Assembly (NCBI GenBank): GCA_025055795.1
Contig: JANWVV010000047.1
Coordinates: 1-35,842, forward strand
DNA: 35,842 nucleotides
Reading direction: 5' to 3'
Source of the DNA: Gemmataceae bacterium
GTDB lineage: Bacteria > Planctomycetota > Planctomycetia > Gemmatales > Gemmataceae
Below, one piece after another: positions 24,824-34,035 of this stretch. Numbering within the stretch: position 1 is the first letter of the stretch; every line of letters starts with the position of its first letter. The position numbers and the translations under genes are program-made. The notes below the pieces were generated by a model. That model ran no database searches, was not told the origin of the DNA, and saw nothing but the letters and a program-made list of their open reading frames with translations.

Positions 24824-25765
24824 TTAGAATTTTAACAACTTCTGATCATGCTCTTCTGATGATGGACGATCGCACAACACTAATGAACGGTCGCACTCGG
24901 ATTCTTTTGGCGGCTCACCTGCCGTGCGAGGTCGCAACCGTTCACGGGCGCGTATAAAGGCCTCCCGTTGCAAGGCAGCAACCTTCATGCGGGTGAAAGG
25001 GGCCTGCTGACGCAAGCGACCGTACCCTTTGGGATTTTCACCGTTGGCCATTTTCAGGCCCCCCAAAACGACCGTGCCGTCAGCTAATCGGCCCTGCAGG
25101 AGCATCTGCTCGACGGTAGTAGCCGGACGCAACTTGACGTAGATGGTGGCGCCACCGATGACGTTGGCGGATCCGGGCATGACGTTGGCCGTGGTGATGC
25201 CGCCTGCGCGTGCCATGGCCAGACCGGGGTCGTCGGGGTTGAAAGCATCCAGGGCCCGCAGAGTGGTTTGAACCGGCCCGCTTGTCTCATTGCCATCGGC
25301 GTTTGCCGGCACTTGAGGTCGGCTCCATAGTCCAATGTGCGAGTGGGTGTCCACTAGGCCGGGGATGATGACAGCACCGTGCAAATCGATTACTTCGGCC
25401 CCTTCTGGCCACGGTCCTACCTCCGGACGACTACCCACGGCGGCAATGGTACCCTCGGGTGTGACAATCAGGACTGCATCTGTAATCGGCGGCCGACCCG
25501 TACCATCGTAAAGGGTGCAGTGATGAAAAACGCGAACGGGCTGGGCATTCGGTTTGTGGCTTGCTAGCTGACCAACCTGCTCAGAGTTGCTCAGGGACGC
25601 TCTGGAAGAGCGGGAGTCAGCAGTGGCATGGGGGCGGTCCTCCCAGGCGACAAGCCCCACGCTTGCAACTAGTACAGCAAGCGGGACAGTTAGCAGCCTT
25701 GATCCCGTGCGGGTTGAAGCCAGCCATAACAGGTTTAGCAGGCACAAACGGCAATCGAGATACAT
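24824..25765 (-). pseudogene. Amidohydrolase (imidazolonepropionase-like), missing its C-terminal half
   Basis: The 313-residue product begins with a hydrophobic segment (VPLAVLVASVGLVAW). The N-terminal half of a secreted metal-dependent amidohydrolase follows: a beta-sandwich start (HHCTLYDGTGRPPITDAVLIV), the first metal-binding motif DTHSH, and AGGITTANVMPGSANVIGGA. The usual GLKMANGENPKGYG and TRMKVAALQREAFIRARE also appear. Family proteins of this type are about 430-480 aa. The TIM-barrel part with the remaining His/Asp metal ligands is missing. After about EPPK (near 24915) the text becomes non-family (SECDRSLVLCDRP...) and stops at 24824. The missing half is not found on the other side of the Cmr operon. 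The start at ATG 25765 is uncertain (weak ribosome site; TTG 25786 also in frame). It is probably non-functional. Confidence 0.75.
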
Positions 25766-25929
25766 CGTGTGAACTCGCAGGAGCAAACAGAGAAGGATAA
25801 GTGAAGAAGGTGGTTGCCAAGCGTCGGGGGCAAGCAGTATGATCGGTTAGGGTGGCCGCAGGCGGAGGTACGCTGCGGACTGTCGGTATCGGTCCGGTCG
25901 TGTAAGCCAGTCGTAGAGGAGGCGTTCCC

Positions 25930-26364
25930 ATGAGTTTCAAGATGCAGCGTGTGCACGTCTATCATGCCGAAGTCGAGGACAAGCCGGGCGGGATCGCTGC
26001 CAAACTGAAGAAACTCGCTGAAGCCGGCGTCCATCTGGAATATGTATATAGTCAGCGGTCGGCCACCAAGCCCGGCATGGGCGATTTGTACGTAGCCCCC
26101 CTCAATGGCAATGGTCAGATTGCCGCGGCCCGTGCTGCCGGCATGCATGAGGTCAGCGAACCGATTGTCATGCGTATCGAGGGAGACGACAAAAAAGGGT
26201 TAGGTGGACGCCTGACCCAAGCCTGGGAAATGGCTGGCATCAATCTGCACGGGCTGGTGATGACCGTCATCCAGGGCAAATTCGTTGGGTATGTGACCTT
26301 CGATAGTGTGGAGGACGCCAACCGGGCCGCCACCATTTTGGCAGAACTAGGCACTTCCGAGTAG
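25930..26364 (+). CDS. Two-ACT-domain amino-acid-binding protein
   Basis: This 144-aa protein consists almost entirely of two ACT domains (about 7-70 and 79-142). The first reads VYHAEVEDKPGGIAAKLKKL, then EAGVHLEYVYS; the second reads VMRIEGDDKKGLGGRLTQAW, then AGINLHGLVM, and ends in the FDSVEDANRAATIL helix. ACT domains bind amino acids or other small ligands and usually control metabolic enzymes. No enzyme is fused to it, so it is a stand-alone ligand-binding regulator of unknown target. AGGAGG lies 7 nt before the ATG. It is transcribed divergently from the truncated amidohydrolase across about 165 bp. Confidence 0.85.
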   Translation: MSFKMQRVHVYHAEVEDKPGGIAAKLKKLAEAGVHLEYVYSQRSATKPGMGDLYVAPLNGNGQIAAARAAGMHEVSEPIVMRIEGDDKKGLGGRLTQAWEMAGINLHGLVMTVIQGKFVGYVTFDSVEDANRAATILAELGTSE

Positions 26365-26501
26365 ACGAGGTTGAGGCCAGTCCGCACCTGATGGCTAGTG
26401 TATAGCAGGCATCCGCTGAACGGGTGTCGCAACCTCTCCAAGGATCCAAGGAATGGCTGAGAAAGTGAGGAAATGGTCTCTCAGCTGACTGGTTGGGATC
26501 G

Positions 26502-27728
26502 CTACTGGTGCTGGTTGCTGAGCAAAGCGGCCAGAAAGGCAACAGGATCACCCCGGGCTGCAGCCGCCTCGGCGATCACCCGGTAGTTGCGCAGTCGCCG
26601 TCCCAGTTCATATACTCCGGGACAGAACAGATGCTGTTCATCGTCGCGGAGCAGGAACCGCTGGGCAGCCGTTAGGGCCTCGGCCTCGCGCCCTATTCGA
26701 ACAAGCAAATTGACCAGGACCTGGGCCGCATAGGTACTCCCTTGAGCAGCCTCCCGCTCGGCTTTGGCCCAAAAACGCTGCAGATGCATCTCGACCTGCT
26801 GTCCCCCAATCGCCTCCAGATAGGCCAGGTAATCGCTGTACCCTTCTTCGAAAGGAGGTTCGTGCCGTCCTTGTAAAACAGGAGCTAACCGCTGACCGTA
26901 CTGACACAGCTCCTGGGCCAGGGTGTTCTCTTGACCTGCCGGCAGGTGAATACTCATCTGAACTACACTGGAAAGGTGTGAAACGTCGATGTGGTAGTTT
27001 TCCCCAGCCATCAGCTCAGGATAGCGTGTCATGAGCGTTGGGATAGACAGATTTTCGGGGACATCGCCCCAACCTCGCTCACGGATGTCAGCGCGGAGGC
27101 GTTCGGTGAGTTGCTGGTGGACCACCCGGACTAGCCGGCCGATGCAGTAGTCGCGTAAGGCCAAGTCGTTTCGGAAATCGGTGCTGCTGACCAGGGTGAT
27201 GGCCGAGCAGACACCATGACGGTCCAGGACCCAATCGAACCCTTTGCGGGGCAACACCCGTTGGTGCCAGGCGATCTCAATCAGCGGACCGATGTCTTCT
27301 TCTTCCGCTGGCGTATAAGCTTCCAAAGCGGTCCGGAGGGGCTCCAATTCGTCCAACATGTGATAGAAGGCCCAGGCCTGGGTGAAGCGCCGTCGCTGCA
27401 GGAGAGCCTGACCCACTTCCCGCCCTGCCTGGCGGATTGCCTGCTCATACTCTTCGTGTGTTTCCGGCGGCAACTCCGTCGACGGACCAGTTGGAAATGG
27501 CGACACTCCCATTTCCCAACGTTTGCGCAGCAGTAGGGCATAGAACAGATTGGTAAAATCTTCGGCGGCGCGTAATTCGTTGATCAACGTGTCGATGGCC
27601 TGGGCGGCTCCGGATTGCTCGAACACCCCTTGCAGTCGCGCGAACCACTCCGGGGGCCATCGGACTTGCCCCTGCTTGCCGGGATCCTCGCCTGTCCATT
27701 GGTCGCTGTCCCACTCCCCCTGGACCAT
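26502..27728 (-). CDS. Helical protein of unknown function
   Basis: This is a 408-aa acidic, strongly helical cytoplasmic protein without signal peptide or membrane segments. AGGAG lies 8 nt before ATG 27728. Visible features include an N-terminal helical part with paired-helix texture (AIDTLINELRAAEDFTNLFYALL in pieces: AIDTLINELRAAE, DFTNLFYALLLRKRWE), then GQALLQRRRFTQAWAFYHML, which resembles a TPR unit. A central section, DVSHLSSVVQMSIHLPAGQ, is followed by more helical pairs and ends with AEAAAARGDPVAFLAALL. It looks like a helical-repeat scaffold. I do not see CARF, SAVED or nuclease motifs, so I do not link it to the nearby Cmr operon. The function is unknown. Confidence 0.75.
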   Translation of the reverse strand: MVQGEWDSDQWTGEDPGKQGQVRWPPEWFARLQGVFEQSGAAQAIDTLINELRAAEDFTNLFYALLLRKRWEMGVSPFPTGPSTELPPETHEEYEQAIRQAGREVGQALLQRRRFTQAWAFYHMLDELEPLRTALEAYTPAEEEDIGPLIEIAWHQRVLPRKGFDWVLDRHGVCSAITLVSSTDFRNDLALRDYCIGRLVRVVHQQLTERLRADIRERGWGDVPENLSIPTLMTRYPELMAGENYHIDVSHLSSVVQMSIHLPAGQENTLAQELCQYGQRLAPVLQGRHEPPFEEGYSDYLAYLEAIGGQQVEMHLQRFWAKAEREAAQGSTYAAQVLVNLLVRIGREAEALTAAQRFLLRDDEQHLFCPGVYELGRRLRNYRVIAEAAAARGDPVAFLAALLSNQHQ

Positions 27729-28183
27729 CAAAAAATCTCCTTCTGGATAAACGGGGTTTGCTGGATGGCTGCTTCGGATGGCTTCTGCATTCTCTCTGAA
27801 TACCGGATCTATATCCAGCGACTGCCTAGACTACTGAGGCCGTTGCCGATTACTTCTATCCAGCCAAGGTGTCTGCCCTTGGGGGGTAAGTAGCAATCCA
27901 TTGCTGCTTTAGAAGATCACCGCCCTTATGCATTCAGTCGCCTAAAGAGTCGTTGCAGATAATCCTCCACTCCCTTCACACAGTTATAAGCGTACACGTT
28001 CGCCGGGCAGGAGCGAACCCCGAGCAAAAAAGAATACTGTTCAACGGGGATACTGTTTGCGATTGGCCCTCGAGCAGACAAAAAGGGGTTGGCGTTTTCC
28101 CAGTCGGATAGCCTGACTAAGAGCGTTTTTGAGGGAACGTGGCCCGAGCAGCAGGCTCAAATTAAGGGAGGGAAAACGCCCTT
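27729..28183. other. 455-bp intergenic stretch with a long inverted repeat at its sigma-factor end
   Basis: No protein-like frame and no RNA gene was recognised in 27729-28090. The last 90 bp hold the inverted repeat described separately (28091-28180). A short direct repeat, ATACTGTT, occurs twice near 28031-28060. Confidence 0.5.
28091..28180. repeat. Long imperfect hairpin with 11-bp perfect terminal inverted repeats
   Basis: GGCGTTTTCCC at 28091-28101 is the exact reverse complement of GGGAAAACGCC at 28170-28180. A second nested pair, AGCCTG at 28110-28115 and CAGGCT at 28152-28157, continues the stem. The hairpin ends three bases from the sigma factor stop codon. On the minus strand it is followed by CCCCTTTTT, so it may serve as an unusual terminator. 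It could also be a small MITE-like element or a structured RNA; no target duplication is visible. Confidence 0.6.
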
Positions 28184-28897
28184 TCAGGCCTGGGATGGTC
28201 CGGGTTTTGACTGAGAAGGAGAGTTCAGCAGGTGATGCTGATGGTCAGGTATAACCTGGGTGGTGGCATCCCCGAGCATACGGGTCAGGCGTTCACGCAG
28301 CTGCAGACGGGCCCGCAGTAACCGCACTTTAACGTTGCTTTCCGTGATACCTAGCATGTCCGCTGTTTCACGAACGCTCAGTCCTTCTACGTCGCGCAGC
28401 AGGAAAACCAGCCGGTACTTGTCATCCAGCTCGGCCAGGGCCTGTTCGACGAGTTGTCGGACTTCGGCATCATGGGCCAGACGTTGTGGATCGTCCCGCC
28501 AGCGGGCGATGTATTCCGGATGGGGCAGTGGTGTTTGGTCGTCGTCGTCGCTTGGGACGTCGAGGGGTACGGTAGGGCGTTGCCGCCGGCGTCGTAGTAG
28601 TTGCAGGGCATGATTGGTGGCAATGCGGAGCACCCAGGTCATTACGGACGATTCGCCCCGGAACTGGTCAAGGTGCTCAATGACGCTCAGGAAGGTCTGT
28701 TGGGTGACGTCTTCGGCGTCCTGAAGCTGGCCCAGGATGCGATAGGCTAAGGTAAAAACACGAGGTTGCCAACGTTGAATCAGTTGTTGAAAAGCAGCGA
28801 AGTCGCCCTGTTGTGCTTGTCGGAACAAAGCCAGTTCGTCTACCGTGGTATCAGTAGCTGGAATTTGCTCATCTTTTGGCAAAGAAGATCCAGTCAT
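28184..28897 (-). CDS. ECF-type RNA polymerase sigma factor
   Basis: This is a 237-aa sigma-70 family protein of the extracytoplasmic function class. Region 2 (about 25-105) contains RVFTLAYRILGQLQDAEDVT, then QTFLSVIEHLDQF and WVLRIATNHALQLLRRRR. Region 4 (about 155-205) contains YRLVFLLRDVEGLSVRETA, then MLGITESNVKVRLLRAR, the helix-turn-helix for the -35 element. A negatively charged linker (SDDDDQ) separates them. A C-terminal tail of about 30 residues, rich in His/Ser/Pro/Gln, follows region 4. I prefer ATG 28897 (AGGAA about 9 nt upstream) over the longer frame to 28963. No anti-sigma gene is adjacent, which is common in planctomycetes. It is divergent from nadD. The regulon is unknown. 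Confidence 0.92.
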   Translation of the reverse strand: MTGSSLPKDEQIPATDTTVDELALFRQAQQGDFAAFQQLIQRWQPRVFTLAYRILGQLQDAEDVTQQTFLSVIEHLDQFRGESSVMTWVLRIATNHALQLLRRRRQRPTVPLDVPSDDDDQTPLPHPEYIARWRDDPQRLAHDAEVRQLVEQALAELDDKYRLVFLLRDVEGLSVRETADMLGITESNVKVRLLRARLQLRERLTRMLGDATTQVIPDHQHHLLNSPSQSKPGPSQA

Positions 28898-29083
28898 CGA
28901 ACGATGTTCCTGATGGGCAAACAACAGGGTAGTGTCAGCAGGGTACCCCAGGCCGGCGTACACGTGTGTTTGGATTAGCCACCAACCACGCTGCCCAAGT
29001 GGACATATCCGATTGATATACTATGCCCAGGAGTCCGGCAGGCAGTGGTCCGTGTCTTAAGATACCTTCGGATAGTAGTTGTC

Positions 29084-29704
29084 ATGCGTATCGGCTTGAT
29101 GGGTGGAACGTTTGACCCGATCCATCTGGGGCATCTGATTCTGGCCGAACAGGCACGAGACCAGGGACAGCTCGACGAGGTCTGGTTTGTGCCCGCTGCT
29201 CATCCTCCCCACAAGACGGTTGCCAGCCTTACACGTTTTGAGCAGCGGTGTGACATGGTGGAATTAGCCATTGCGGGACATCCGCACTGCCGCCTGGAAC
29301 GGATCGAAAAGGATCTGCCTGCTCCGAGTTACACAGCCGAAACGTTAGCGGCTCTGCGACAGCGTTATCCCCAGCACGAATTCTTCCTGATTCTGGGCGC
29401 GGATGGTCTGGCAGATTTGCCAGGGTGGTATCAGCCGCAGCGGATTGTTGCCCAGGCCGCTTTACTGGTGGCGCCACGCCCTGGCAACCTGTTGTGGACA
29501 GCCGAACGTCTGGCCGCTGCTCTACAAGTGGCACCGTCACAGATCCGTCTGCAATACGTTGCCTGCCCACTTATCGAAATAGCGAGTCGGGATCTCCGCC
29601 GGGCCGTCGCCCAGGGGTGGAGCATCCGTTACCTGGTGCCCCGAGCCGTTGAGGAATACATTCGTGACCGCAAACTATATCACCGCCAATCGTCTCCTGA
29701 ATGA
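29084..29704 (+). CDS. nadD: Nicotinate-nucleotide adenylyltransferase
   Basis: This 206-aa enzyme transfers AMP from ATP to nicotinate mononucleotide to make deamido-NAD, the penultimate step of NAD synthesis. The nucleotidyltransferase signature GGTFDPIHLGHL is at residues 7-18 with the HxxH-type histidines. VWFVPAAHPPHK binds the substrate, followed by the PSYTAETL motif. The C-terminal ATP-binding motif reads IASRDLRR, a variant of the usual ISSTxIR. I chose the ATG at 29084 because the GTFDPIH motif must lie close to the N-terminus; the frame is open from 29045. It is divergent from the sigma factor gene. Confidence 0.94.
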   Translation: MRIGLMGGTFDPIHLGHLILAEQARDQGQLDEVWFVPAAHPPHKTVASLTRFEQRCDMVELAIAGHPHCRLERIEKDLPAPSYTAETLAALRQRYPQHEFFLILGADGLADLPGWYQPQRIVAQAALLVAPRPGNLLWTAERLAAALQVAPSQIRLQYVACPLIEIASRDLRRAVAQGWSIRYLVPRAVEEYIRDRKLYHRQSSPE

Positions 29705-29996
29705 ACTAATTAGATTGGAACTGATGGCTGATTGACTTGTTGTCTAACGTCGTCTGAATCGTCAGCACTTATAGCAAACAAGTACCAAAAGATTCAGGTG
29801 ATTAACAAGGATCTTAACTTGACTGCAAAATTAAGAAGGCTGCTTGGAGGAATGTGGGATTATTGTTTGTGGTGAATTCAGAGGGATCGTAAAGTCCTGC
29901 GGAGTGACCCGGCAGTAACGATTGCCATTTCTACTGGGTGTGAAAAAACAAGCGTTTGCTAGCAATAAACGAACAAATTGAAACGGGGAGGGATCG
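29705..29996. other. Intergenic region upstream of the WD40 gene
   Basis: This stretch of 292 bp between nadD and the WD40 gene is AT-richer than the flanking genes and probably contains the promoter of the WD40 gene. TTGACT near 29818 is a possible -35 element, but I cannot pair it with a convincing -10. No RNA gene was recognised. Confidence 0.35.
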
Positions 29997-32900
29997 ATGG
30001 GGGGAGCCGAACACCGAGCAGGCCGTAGAGGATGCAAGCTTGTTGGCCATGGGCTACTGATGCTTCTTCAAGTGGCCGTGGTGGTAGGGGCGGTGTCCAT
30101 TCAACAATCCAGCGAGGGTACGGAAATCGGGGACGTGCTGCAGGTCCAGCAGCCCTCAGGTCAAGCGAAGGGGCCAGGCGATGCCAAAGAGAACGTTGTT
30201 GCCAGTGGGGGCCGTGATTCGTCGTCGGTCAGCCAGCAGGCGCAAGAGTGGCAGAGTCGGTATCAACAGGAGCGGCAGGTGGCTGGCCAACAAGGCTGGA
30301 GCGAGGCCGCTCTGCGTGCAGCCGACGAATGGGCTCAGCGAGCGTTGGCCGCGCAACAGGCAGGCCGGCCGGAGATGGCCATCCGATTCTGGCGTGAGGC
30401 ACGCTGGCGCATTCCCTACTTACCCGCCCACTTACCTCCCCATGTGCGCCAGATATTGGGCCAGACCCGATTGCAGCATGGGGACCGGATCAACGCCTTA
30501 GCCTTCAGTCCGGACGGTCGCCGCCTGGCCTCCGCTTCGCGCGATGGTACCGTCAAAGTCTGGGACCTGGACAATGGCCGGGAGGTGGTTTGCTACCGCG
30601 GCCATCTGCAGCAAACGGAAGATCCGACACGCTCCGGTAAAGCCGGAACCAATGTCCTGTTTGTCAGCGATGTCGCGTTCCATCCCCAAGGGCAGTCCAT
30701 CGCATCCGTGTGCGGTAATCAGGTTCACTTGTGGGAGGCCAATAGTGGCAAGACCATCAAGGTACTGTTGCAGTTGAAAACGGATCGCCCGTTGAAGTGT
30801 CTGGCATTCGATCCGCAGGGGAGCCGACTGGCGGTAGGGGGGGATGACGGAATTTTGCGGGTGGTGGAAGTGGCTAGCGGTCAGACGCTGTGGGCCAGTC
30901 CTTCCCGGCCGGCACGCATTGAACGGGTGGCCTGGAGCAGAGACGGTTCCTTGATAGCTCTGGGCGACAGCAATTCCCATGTCAGCGTCTACGCCCTGGC
31001 CAATCGTCAGTTGCTGTTGGGGATGGCTGCTTTGGAGCAGGGCGAGGTTCTAGCTTTAGCATGTACTCCGCACGACCGCCTGGTGCTCAGTGGTCGTCCG
31101 GGTCGGGTCCACGTCTTGTTCATGCCCTCGGTTAAAGAAGGGGAGGCGGACAAGGCAGGCACGCGGGACGGCGACGACTTTCAGGGTCATGAAGGGGCCA
31201 TTTACGCCCTGGCTGTCTCCGCGGATGGCAAACATCTGCTGACAGGGGGCACTGATCGCACGGTTCGCCTGTGGGATTTCGCTTCCCGACAACAATTGCG
31301 TTTGTGGCAAGGACACAACCGGACGGTCACAGCCGTGGCTTTGAGTCCGGATGGCCGAGTGGCGGCTAGCGGCTCGGAAGATGGTACCATCCGTCTGTGG
31401 CCACTTCAGGAAACAGACGAGCATCGCGTTTTTCGCGATGCTACCGACTCGTTGTGGGCTGTGGCGTTCAGTCCGGATGGTCGCCGTTTGGCCACTGCAG
31501 GTGCCGACGGGCATTTGCGGGTGTACGATCCGGCCACTGGTAAACTGCTCGTGGACCTGCCCGTGGCTCGAATGCCCGTCACCACTCTGGACTTTCTGCC
31601 CGACTCCCGCCGTGTCGCCCTTGCAGGAGGCGATCGGGAAATTACCATCTGGGACGTTGAACAGCGGCAACAGGTGAGTAAGCTGACGGGCCATACTTCT
31701 GCCGTATTAGCCGTTGCTGTTTCTACCGATGGTCGTTACCTGCTCAGTGGTGGTGCCGACAAAACCGCCCGCTGGTGGAACCTGGAACAATCGAAGGCGG
31801 AGTGGGTGTGGAAAGGGCGTTCGGCCATTTGCGCCGTGGCGATTCGTCCGGGCGGCAAGCCTCACCTGGCCGTAGGTCTGGCCGATGGTACCCTGGTCAT
31901 TCTGGACGCTTCAGAGGGTCCAAAGGGGGCCAAGGAGACGGCTCGCCAAGCCAACGCGAACACTGCAGGGGTCGCGGGGCTGGCGTTCAGTCGTGACGGA
32001 CAGCGACTGGCCTCGGTTGGCGGTGATGGTAGCATTGTGCTGTGGCAGGTGACCGAGGCCGGTGCCCTCCAACAACTGGCACGTCTGACCCAGCCCGCCC
32101 GTAGTAGTCCGCTGACCCAGCCCCTGACCGGTGTGGCCTTTAGTCCCGATGGTCGTTACCTGGCGGCTGTGGGTGCCGACACCTTGGTCCACCTCTGGGA
32201 CACTGTGCACCGGACCGAAGTGCGTACCCTTCAGGGACACACCGATTGGGTCAGTGCCGTAGCCTTCAGCCCCGACGGACGCACCATTGCCTCCGTCGGC
32301 GTCGAAAAAGACCGTTCCCTGCGTCTGTTCGAGATTCCCGCCTTGGATACGGAGCGGCAATCCCCCCATCGGGGCCCGATCCTGTCGCTGGCCTTCAGTC
32401 CTGATGGTCAAACCTTGGCGACTGCCTCCCAGGATGCCACCCTCAAACTATGGAACCTCTCGGATGGTCGGGTGCAACTTACTATTCCCACTGGAACCGA
32501 TACGCCATACGCTCTCGCTTTTGTAAACGCCGATACAATAGTGCTCGGATTTGCCCAGCCGAATGGCGAACTAGGACGGCTCGCCTTCTGGAAACTGACA
32601 CCCCAGCCACAGTTGCTCCGCAGTACTGACATGGGCGTACCGTACCTCATTGTGCCCGACGTTAAAGGACAGCGAATGGTGGTCTGGAACACCCGGGGGT
32701 CAGCCAACACCGTCAATCATCACCTTAGCTTGTTTGATGCGGTTAGTGGTCAGATGATCCATAATCTTCCGCCGTTGCGCCCGGATCCGCATGCTGTAGC
32801 CATAACGCCGGATCATCTGGTTATCTTCGGCGATAGCCGGGGATGGATTGGTGTAGCGAACGTTCAGCAGGTCAAGGAACTCCGATACGACTGGGCTTTG

Positions 32901-33272
32901 TTCTCCGGACCGATAGCAGACATTGGTATCACGACGGATCGTCGGTTCCTGGTCGCTGCGGATAAACAGGGTACGATCAAAATTGCCGAGCTTGCACAAC
33001 GCCGCACCGTGGCTGAGATCGCCGACAAAAGCGATGGGGTCCAGATGATCTTTGTCAGTCCTACTGGGCGTACTTTCCTGACCGTCACCGGCAAAAACCA
33101 GGTCAAAGCCTGGGCGTTGGGTGTAGGCGCACCGGCTGAACCGTTACGGATCTGGAATTTCCTGCCGGTCATTCGTACTGTGGCCTTTCACCCGGATGGC
33201 CGTACGGCCGCCGTTGCTTTTGTGGATGGCACAGTGGCGGTGTTGGACGTCCCTGAACCACCGCAGAAATGA
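29997..33272 (+). CDS. Large secreted or anchored WD40-repeat protein
   Basis: This is a 1091-aa protein. GGGAGGG lies 4 nt before the ATG. A hydrophobic segment at about 17-36 (GLLMLLQVAVVVGAVSI) is a signal peptide or membrane anchor. A Gln/Ala-rich helical region (about 40-155) follows. From about residue 164 to the C-terminus there are roughly 16 WD40-type units of the form VxAVAFSPDGRxLAxxxxDGTxxLWD, enough for two propellers of seven to eight blades. The units near residues 164-205, 400-520 and 700-830 are the most regular, while those at about 840-1040 are degenerate. WD40 propellers are protein-binding platforms. Planctomycetes carry many, often fused to protein kinases; no kinase domain is present here. 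Partner and role are unknown. Confidence 0.9.
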   Translation: MGGAEHRAGRRGCKLVGHGLLMLLQVAVVVGAVSIQQSSEGTEIGDVLQVQQPSGQAKGPGDAKENVVASGGRDSSSVSQQAQEWQSRYQQERQVAGQQGWSEAALRAADEWAQRALAAQQAGRPEMAIRFWREARWRIPYLPAHLPPHVRQILGQTRLQHGDRINALAFSPDGRRLASASRDGTVKVWDLDNGREVVCYRGHLQQTEDPTRSGKAGTNVLFVSDVAFHPQGQSIASVCGNQVHLWEANSGKTIKVLLQLKTDRPLKCLAFDPQGSRLAVGGDDGILRVVEVASGQTLWASPSRPARIERVAWSRDGSLIALGDSNSHVSVYALANRQLLLGMAALEQGEVLALACTPHDRLVLSGRPGRVHVLFMPSVKEGEADKAGTRDGDDFQGHEGAIYALAVSADGKHLLTGGTDRTVRLWDFASRQQLRLWQGHNRTVTAVALSPDGRVAASGSEDGTIRLWPLQETDEHRVFRDATDSLWAVAFSPDGRRLATAGADGHLRVYDPATGKLLVDLPVARMPVTTLDFLPDSRRVALAGGDREITIWDVEQRQQVSKLTGHTSAVLAVAVSTDGRYLLSGGADKTARWWNLEQSKAEWVWKGRSAICAVAIRPGGKPHLAVGLADGTLVILDASEGPKGAKETARQANANTAGVAGLAFSRDGQRLASVGGDGSIVLWQVTEAGALQQLARLTQPARSSPLTQPLTGVAFSPDGRYLAAVGADTLVHLWDTVHRTEVRTLQGHTDWVSAVAFSPDGRTIASVGVEKDRSLRLFEIPALDTERQSPHRGPILSLAFSPDGQTLATASQDATLKLWNLSDGRVQLTIPTGTDTPYALAFVNADTIVLGFAQPNGELGRLAFWKLTPQPQLLRSTDMGVPYLIVPDVKGQRMVVWNTRGSANTVNHHLSLFDAVSGQMIHNLPPLRPDPHAVAITPDHLVIFGDSRGWIGVANVQQVKELRYDWALFSGPIADIGITTDRRFLVAADKQGTIKIAELAQRRTVAEIADKSDGVQMIFVSPTGRTFLTVTGKNQVKAWALGVGAPAEPLRIWNFLPVIRTVAFHPDGRTAAVAFVDGTVAVLDVPEPPQK

Positions 33273-33342
33273 GTGTCGACCAAGGTGAATTCAGCTACGG
33301 CCGTTCAAAACCACCCTGTCCTGTCAAAAGTTTTGGTGCGTT

Positions 33343-34035
33343 TTAGTTTCCGAAGCGCTGGCGAGCCTCCTCCAGGATTTGTGCCGTGGCGGTGGCCCCC
33401 ACGCGGGTGACTCCCAAGGCTCGCACCTGTAATAGTGTGTCCAGGGAGCGTACGCCCCCCGCTGCCTTTACCTGGACCCACGGCGGACTGCATTCCCGCA
33501 TCAGTTTGAGGTCTTCCAGGGTGGCACCGCTACTGGAATAACCGGTGCTGGTCTTGACCCAATCGGCACGCACTTGCCCGCAGATCCGACACAACTCCCT
33601 TTTGTGCTCGTCTTGTAACAGGGCGTTTTCAAAAATGACTTTGACTTTCGCACCGTGGTGGTGAGCCATCTCTACGATGGCGGCGATTTCGTCGGCGACG
33701 TAGTTCCAGTCCCGCGACAATACCTTGCCGATGTTGACGACCATGTCGAGCTCTTCAGCGCCGTCTGCAATGGCGGCCTCGGCTTCGAAAAGCTTGACCC
33801 GAGGTGTATGACTGCCATGAGGAAATCCGACGACAGTGCCGACAGCTACGCTACTGCCGCTCAGCCGTCGCACTGCTCGGCGTACGGCATACGGCTTGAT
33901 GCATACCGACGCCACGTTGTACCGTAGCGCTACTTCCAGACCTGCCTCCAGTTCTGCATCGGTCAGTTGAGGTTGCAGGAGCGAATGGTCGAACATCCGG
34001 GCCAGGACTGCCACCGTGATTTGTTCGTCATGCAT
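33343..34035 (-). CDS. deoC: Deoxyribose-phosphate aldolase
   Basis: This 230-aa TIM-barrel enzyme cleaves 2-deoxyribose 5-phosphate into acetaldehyde and glyceraldehyde 3-phosphate in deoxynucleoside breakdown. FDHSLLQPQLT opens the barrel. VGFPHGSH binds phosphate. D97 (ELDMVVNIG) and the Schiff-base lysine K161 (WVKTSTGYSSSGAT) are present, and so is the second catalytic lysine K190 (VQVKAAGGVR). I chose the ATG at 34035 because AGGAGG lies 7 nt upstream; the frame extends two codons to a TTG. The gene is convergent with the WD40 gene. A pseudouridine salvage gene lies about 1 kb away. Confidence 0.96.
   Translation of the reverse strand: MHDEQITVAVLARMFDHSLLQPQLTDAELEAGLEVALRYNVASVCIKPYAVRRAVRRLSGSSVAVGTVVGFPHGSHTPRVKLFEAEAAIADGAEELDMVVNIGKVLSRDWNYVADEIAAIVEMAHHHGAKVKVIFENALLQDEHKRELCRICGQVRADWVKTSTGYSSSGATLEDLKLMRECSPPWVQVKAAGGVRSLDTLLQVRALGVTRVGATATAQILEEARQRFGN

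Noticed and set aside
26367..26436. GAGGTTG / CAACCTC inverted pair between the ACT gene and the helical gene
   Set aside because: The stem is 7 bp with a loop of 56 nt and no T-run, so it is too weak to call a terminator.
26502..27728. Helical protein near the Cmr operon as a CRISPR ancillary effector
   Set aside because: It shows no CARF, SAVED, HEPN (RxxxxH in context) or nuclease signature, and two unrelated genes separate it from cmr1.
17570..28183. Possible CRISPR array near the Cmr operon
   Set aside because: I looked through the gaps before, within and after the operon for repeated 25-40 bp units with spacers and found none.
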